Below the pieces are notes generated by a model. It was not told where the DNA came from, made no database searches, and was given only the letters and a program-made list of their open reading frames with translations. From contig JANOPA010000007.1 of assembly GCA_031421635.1 (NCBI GenBank), forward strand, positions 1-64,000: a DNA stretch of 64,000 nt. The letters are read 5' to 3'. Shown in pieces: positions 62,001 to 64,000 of the stretch. Position 1 is the first letter of the stretch, and each line of letters starts with the position of its first letter. Made by a program: the position numbers and the translations under genes. This stretch comes from JAPOKJ01 sp031421635. Lineage in GTDB: Bacteria; Pseudomonadota; Gammaproteobacteria; Burkholderiales; Burkholderiaceae_E.

Positions 62001-62601
62001 CACCGCGCACGCAGTACTCACCGGGGCGCACGACTTGGGAGACATGCTCGTAACCCGCCGTGGTCAGTTGTGATCGCAGCGCCGCTTCATTGAGCTTTTG
62101 GCCCTTCTTGAAGAAGAAGGTGCTGGAGGCGAGAAATGAAGGTGGGGCAAGCCGGTGCAAAGCCGTACTGGCCGGCAGCACCATTAAATCGAGTTGGCCT
62201 TGCATCAGGCTATAGAGGGTGGCCAGCCGCTCCGAGGTTAAATCCTGGTGCGGAGAAAACTGGTCGTAGGCTAAGGTTTCCCAGTCCGGGAAAAGTGCCA
62301 GACGGTGGCTGGGATTGAACCAGGCCACCTCGTCCAATAATCGCTGGGCATCGGTTGGGTTAGCGGTAACCACCACCATCGGCCCCGTGCGGCGCTCATC
62401 CAGGAGCAATTGAGAAATCATCCAGGCATCGCTGGAGCCGACTCCGCCAGGCAAACTCACATGGCGCGCGAGTCCAGGCCACTCGCGGGGCTTGAAGCTT
62501 TGGCGAGCGCGGGGGGAAGGTTTCACGGACTCACTGGCCACCGTGCTTTGTGTTGCACCGGCAGCAGCAGCGCCTTGATTTTTAGGCAATACGGCAGACA
62601 C
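59014..62601 (-). CDS. mfd: Transcription-repair coupling factor Mfd
   Basis: A DNA translocase that removes RNA polymerase stalled at lesions and recruits UvrA. The 1195-residue protein has the UvrB-like N-terminal part (LLLDERRTGPMVVVTANPTDAQRL), the RNA-polymerase-interacting CarD-like domain (DPVVHTQHGIGRYQGL), and helicase motifs CGDVGFGKTEVALRA, IIDEEHRFGV and a C-terminal TRCF domain. The first ~35 residues form an Ala/Ser-rich extension. The start is GTG at 62601, only 16 bases from the divergent ispD start. Confidence 0.96.
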   Translation of the reverse strand: MSAVLPKNQGAAAAGATQSTVASESVKPSPRARQSFKPREWPGLARHVSLPGGVGSSDAWMISQLLLDERRTGPMVVVTANPTDAQRLLDEVAWFNPSHRLALFPDWETLAYDQFSPHQDLTSERLATLYSLMQGQLDLMVLPASTALHRLAPPSFLASSTFFFKKGQKLNEAALRSQLTTAGYEHVSQVVRPGEYCVRGGLIDLYPMGAALPFRLDLFGDEIESIRTFDPDNQRSLYPQNEVRLLPGREFPLDEAARQFFRNKWRERFEGDPSKCGVYKDIGVGIASAGIEYYLPLFHETSSTLFDYLPEGSTLLTHGNVEASARQFTEDTAQRYKFLSHDGERPLLTPKELFIESDEFFIHTKHFGRFSLKAGSNADENKGQGNASDAPIQALEALEALAFSVPDCAIDRRAENPIARLTGLLERTSRSVLILAESAGRMETISQLFEQYKLKLDQVPDWSSFQAELGSGKKVALSAAPLHLGFLLDPEDLILITESELFASSGRRHRRGKRDAQTNVDALIKDLSELKIGDPVVHTQHGIGRYQGLVNLDLGEGTTEFLHLKYAGDATLYVPVAQLHVIGRYSGANPDDAPLHALGSGAWEKAKRRAAIQARDTAAELLNLYARRALREGHAFKFSPADYEMFAEGFGFEETPDQLAAIHAVVQDMTSGKPMDRLVCGDVGFGKTEVALRAAWVAVNDGKQVAILCPTTLLAEQHFQTFSDRFSNLPVLLAELSRFRSAKEVKAAIEGLNAGKIDIVIGTHKLLSNDVKFDRLGLVIIDEEHRFGVRQKEILKNLRAEVDVLTLTATPIPRTLAMSMEGIRDFSVIATAPQKRLAIKTFVRRENAGGIREALLRELKRGGQAYFLHNEVDTIENRRQALETLMPEARIVVAHGQMPERDLERVMKDFHAQKYNVLLCTTIIETGIDVPTANTIVIHRADKFGLAQLHQLRGRVGRSHHQAYAYLMTPDESAITKDAKKRLEAIQMMEELGSGFYLSMHDLEIRGAGEVLGDNQSGDMIEVGFTMYSEMLSEAVKAMKAGKEPDLAAPLPSTTEINLHIPALLPNSFCGDVNERLSLYKRLANTDTAQELEYMQEELVDRFGKLPDQARALIESHRLRILGKPLGIAKIDANEESILIQFIPQPPIDPAKIIKFIQTRKDAKLAGPDKLRLTIPASDLAQRVNKVREVFKALS

Positions 62602-62617
62602 GGCTACAATTTTACTT

Positions 62618-63394
62618 GTGAAATCAAAAACGCCTCTTTCTGCTCATCCATCGGCTTCGTTTGAAGCGCTTCCCACCATTTACGCGGTGATCCCAGCGGG
62701 CGGGGTCGGTAGCCGCTTCGGTGCGGATCGGCCCAAACAATACTTGCCAGTTTTCAACCGGAAAACCATGCTGGAGATGAGTGCTTCGGCCTTGTTGGAG
62801 CGAGATTGGATCAGTAAGGTCGTGGTAGTGGTCGCTGCGGAAGATGGCTATCAGGAGGCGGTATGTCGCAGCCTGAAAAGACGCTATGGCACCAGGATCG
62901 AGTTTTTGCTGGAAGGTGGTGCGACTCGTCGCGACACCGTTTTAAATGGCTTACAGCATGTGCTCAAAGGTGAGCGCAAGGCTGCGCGAGCCTGGGTGCT
63001 AGTACATGACGCCGCTCGCCCTGGCCTGGACTCCTTGAGTCTCGAACGTCTCAGGGGCGCGGTCTTGGGCGACCTCAAGAAAACGGGAGGCTTGTTAGCC
63101 ATGCCCATGTCCGATACTGTCAAGCAAGTAGCCGGAGTGGGCCGGGCAAAAGAAGCGCGTAGCATTCAAACTATAGATCGCCGCTTGCTCTGGGCGGCCC
63201 AAACGCCACAGATGTTCTCTTTGAAAAAACTATGCGCCGCCTTGCAGACTTTTAACGCCGTCACCGATGAGGCCAGCGCCGTCGAGCAGGCGGGCGGTAA
63301 GCCACTCTTGGTGATGGGAAGCGCTCAGAATTTCAAGGTCACTACGTCGGACGATTTGTTGCTGATGCGGGCCCTCTTGAAGGCTAAGCGATAA
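62618..63394 (+). CDS. ispD: 2-C-methyl-D-erythritol 4-phosphate cytidylyltransferase
   Basis: Third step of the MEP isoprenoid pathway: CTP plus MEP gives CDP-ME. The 258-residue protein has the nucleotide-binding VIPAGGVGSRFGADRPKQYLPV and the VHDAARP motif, and ends in the usual TTSDDLLLMRALL region. The N-terminus is about 20 residues longer than in E. coli, because the only available start is GTG at 62618. ispF follows 42 bases downstream. Confidence 0.95.
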   Translation: MKSKTPLSAHPSASFEALPTIYAVIPAGGVGSRFGADRPKQYLPVFNRKTMLEMSASALLERDWISKVVVVVAAEDGYQEAVCRSLKRRYGTRIEFLLEGGATRRDTVLNGLQHVLKGERKAARAWVLVHDAARPGLDSLSLERLRGAVLGDLKKTGGLLAMPMSDTVKQVAGVGRAKEARSIQTIDRRLLWAAQTPQMFSLKKLCAALQTFNAVTDEASAVEQAGGKPLLVMGSAQNFKVTTSDDLLLMRALLKAKR

Positions 63395-63436
63395 TCGAGA
63401 GTGACTTTCCTCATCATTTCATAGTGGCCCGACCTT

Positions 63437-63952
63437 ATGAGCGATCCTTTCGCAACTCCTTCGATTCTGCTGAGTTACCGGATTGGTCAAGGCTACGACG
63501 TGCATGCCCTCGTGCCCGGACGAAAGCTTATCATCGGGGGTGTCGAAATTGCCCATAGCCACGGCCTGCTCGGGCACTCCGATGCGGATGTCCTGATTCA
63601 CGCCATCATCGATGCCGTTCTTGGCGCCGCTGGCTTGGGGGACATCGGCACTCATTTTCCGGATACGGATGCGCAGTACAAGGGTGCCGATAGCGGAATT
63701 TTTTTGCAAGCGGCGATGGCCAGTGTGCGGCAAGCGGGCTATGAGCTTGGCAATGTGGATGCAACCGTCATCGCGCAAGCTCCCAAGCTCGCGCCTTATC
63801 GAGCGGCGATTCAAGCGCGGCTTGCGGGGCTCATGGGGGTAGATTTGTCCCGGGTGAATGTCAAGGCCAAGACTAGCGAGAAACTAGGGTTTGTCGGACG
63901 GAGCGAAGGGATTGAGGCATTTGCTTCGACGTTGTTGATTCCCACGGCCTAA
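63437..63952 (+). CDS. ispF: 2-C-methyl-D-erythritol 2,4-cyclodiphosphate synthase
   Basis: Fifth step of the MEP pathway, forming MEcPP with release of CMP. The 171-residue protein has the metal-binding GYDVH (Asp21, His23), GHSDADVLIHAIIDA (His55) and the TSEKLGFVGRSEGIEA motif. The N-terminal ~15 residues exceed the typical family start. The ispD–ispF order and the divergent mfd are typical of this group of bacteria. Confidence 0.96.
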   Translation: MSDPFATPSILLSYRIGQGYDVHALVPGRKLIIGGVEIAHSHGLLGHSDADVLIHAIIDAVLGAAGLGDIGTHFPDTDAQYKGADSGIFLQAAMASVRQAGYELGNVDATVIAQAPKLAPYRAAIQARLAGLMGVDLSRVNVKAKTSEKLGFVGRSEGIEAFASTLLIPTA

Positions 63953-64000
63953 CCGCAAATACGTTCGGTGACGTCCACGGTGGGCGGCCTTGCTCCAACA

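Noticed and set aside
1..64000. Mobile elements, CRISPR arrays and prophage
   Set aside because: No transposase, integrase, terminal inverted repeats, spaced repeats or phage structural genes were seen in the window.

Overview
The window looks like chromosomal DNA of a betaproteobacterium, most likely Burkholderiales. I infer this from gene order: purA–phosphoribosyltransferase–tRNA-Leu–rnr–rlmB, the sdhCDAB–sdhE–gltA–sucA–sucB–lpd–zapE run, bamD/rluD–pgeF–phaC…phaR–rimO, and ispF/ispD–mfd–serB. Several Bug-type solute receptors also fit. GC is moderate (by eye a little above 50%). Genus and species cannot be fixed from this.

Layout. 1–5.3 kb: purA (its N-terminus replaced by unrelated sequence at the window edge), a phosphoribosyltransferase, tRNA-Leu(CAG), rnr and rlmB. 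5.3–9.5 kb: a lipoprotein nuclease preceded by an unlisted 57-codon gene with a histidine-kinase-like H-box, then a membrane (TVP38)–flavoprotein fusion and a secreted DUF547 protein. 9.5–32.8 kb: central carbon metabolism. On the minus strand lie mdh–prpB–prpC–MliC-like lipoprotein–DUF3617–acnA–EAL protein. Divergent from them on the plus strand are a GntR/HutC regulator, sdhCDAB, sdhE, gltA, sucA, sucB, lpdA and zapE. A 12-bp-arm palindrome sits between mdh and gntR. 32.8–43.4 kb: housekeeping and storage genes (PP2C phosphatase, DUF465 protein, dinG, bamD, rluD, pgeF, phaC, phaR, rimO); phaA and phaB are not between phaC and phaR.

43.3–58.1 kb is the accessory part. It holds an acyltransferase, a luciferase-like monooxygenase and a diheme plus triheme cytochrome c pair. 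It also holds a likely catabolic operon (TauD-type dioxygenase, fumarylacetoacetate-hydrolase-family enzyme, Bug receptor, FMN alpha-hydroxy-acid oxidoreductase) with a divergent LysR regulator, then a second Bug receptor. An ArsC–GNAT fusion, a methyltransferase relic lacking its SAM-binding core, a DUF1653 protein and a dimethylformamidase-like lipoprotein follow. 58.1–64 kb: serB and mfd (minus, coupled), ispD and ispF (plus).

Functionally, most citric-acid-cycle steps are encoded here: citrate synthase, aconitase, 2-oxoglutarate dehydrogenase E1/E2/E3, succinate dehydrogenase and malate dehydrogenase. Isocitrate dehydrogenase, succinyl-CoA synthetase and fumarase are absent. Two methylcitrate-cycle enzymes are embedded in the same run. 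No CRISPR array, insertion sequence, phage or rRNA gene was seen. The best candidates for something undescribed are the H-box mini-gene coupled to the nuclease, the TVP38–oxidoreductase/DUF547 pair, and the LysR-linked catabolic operon.
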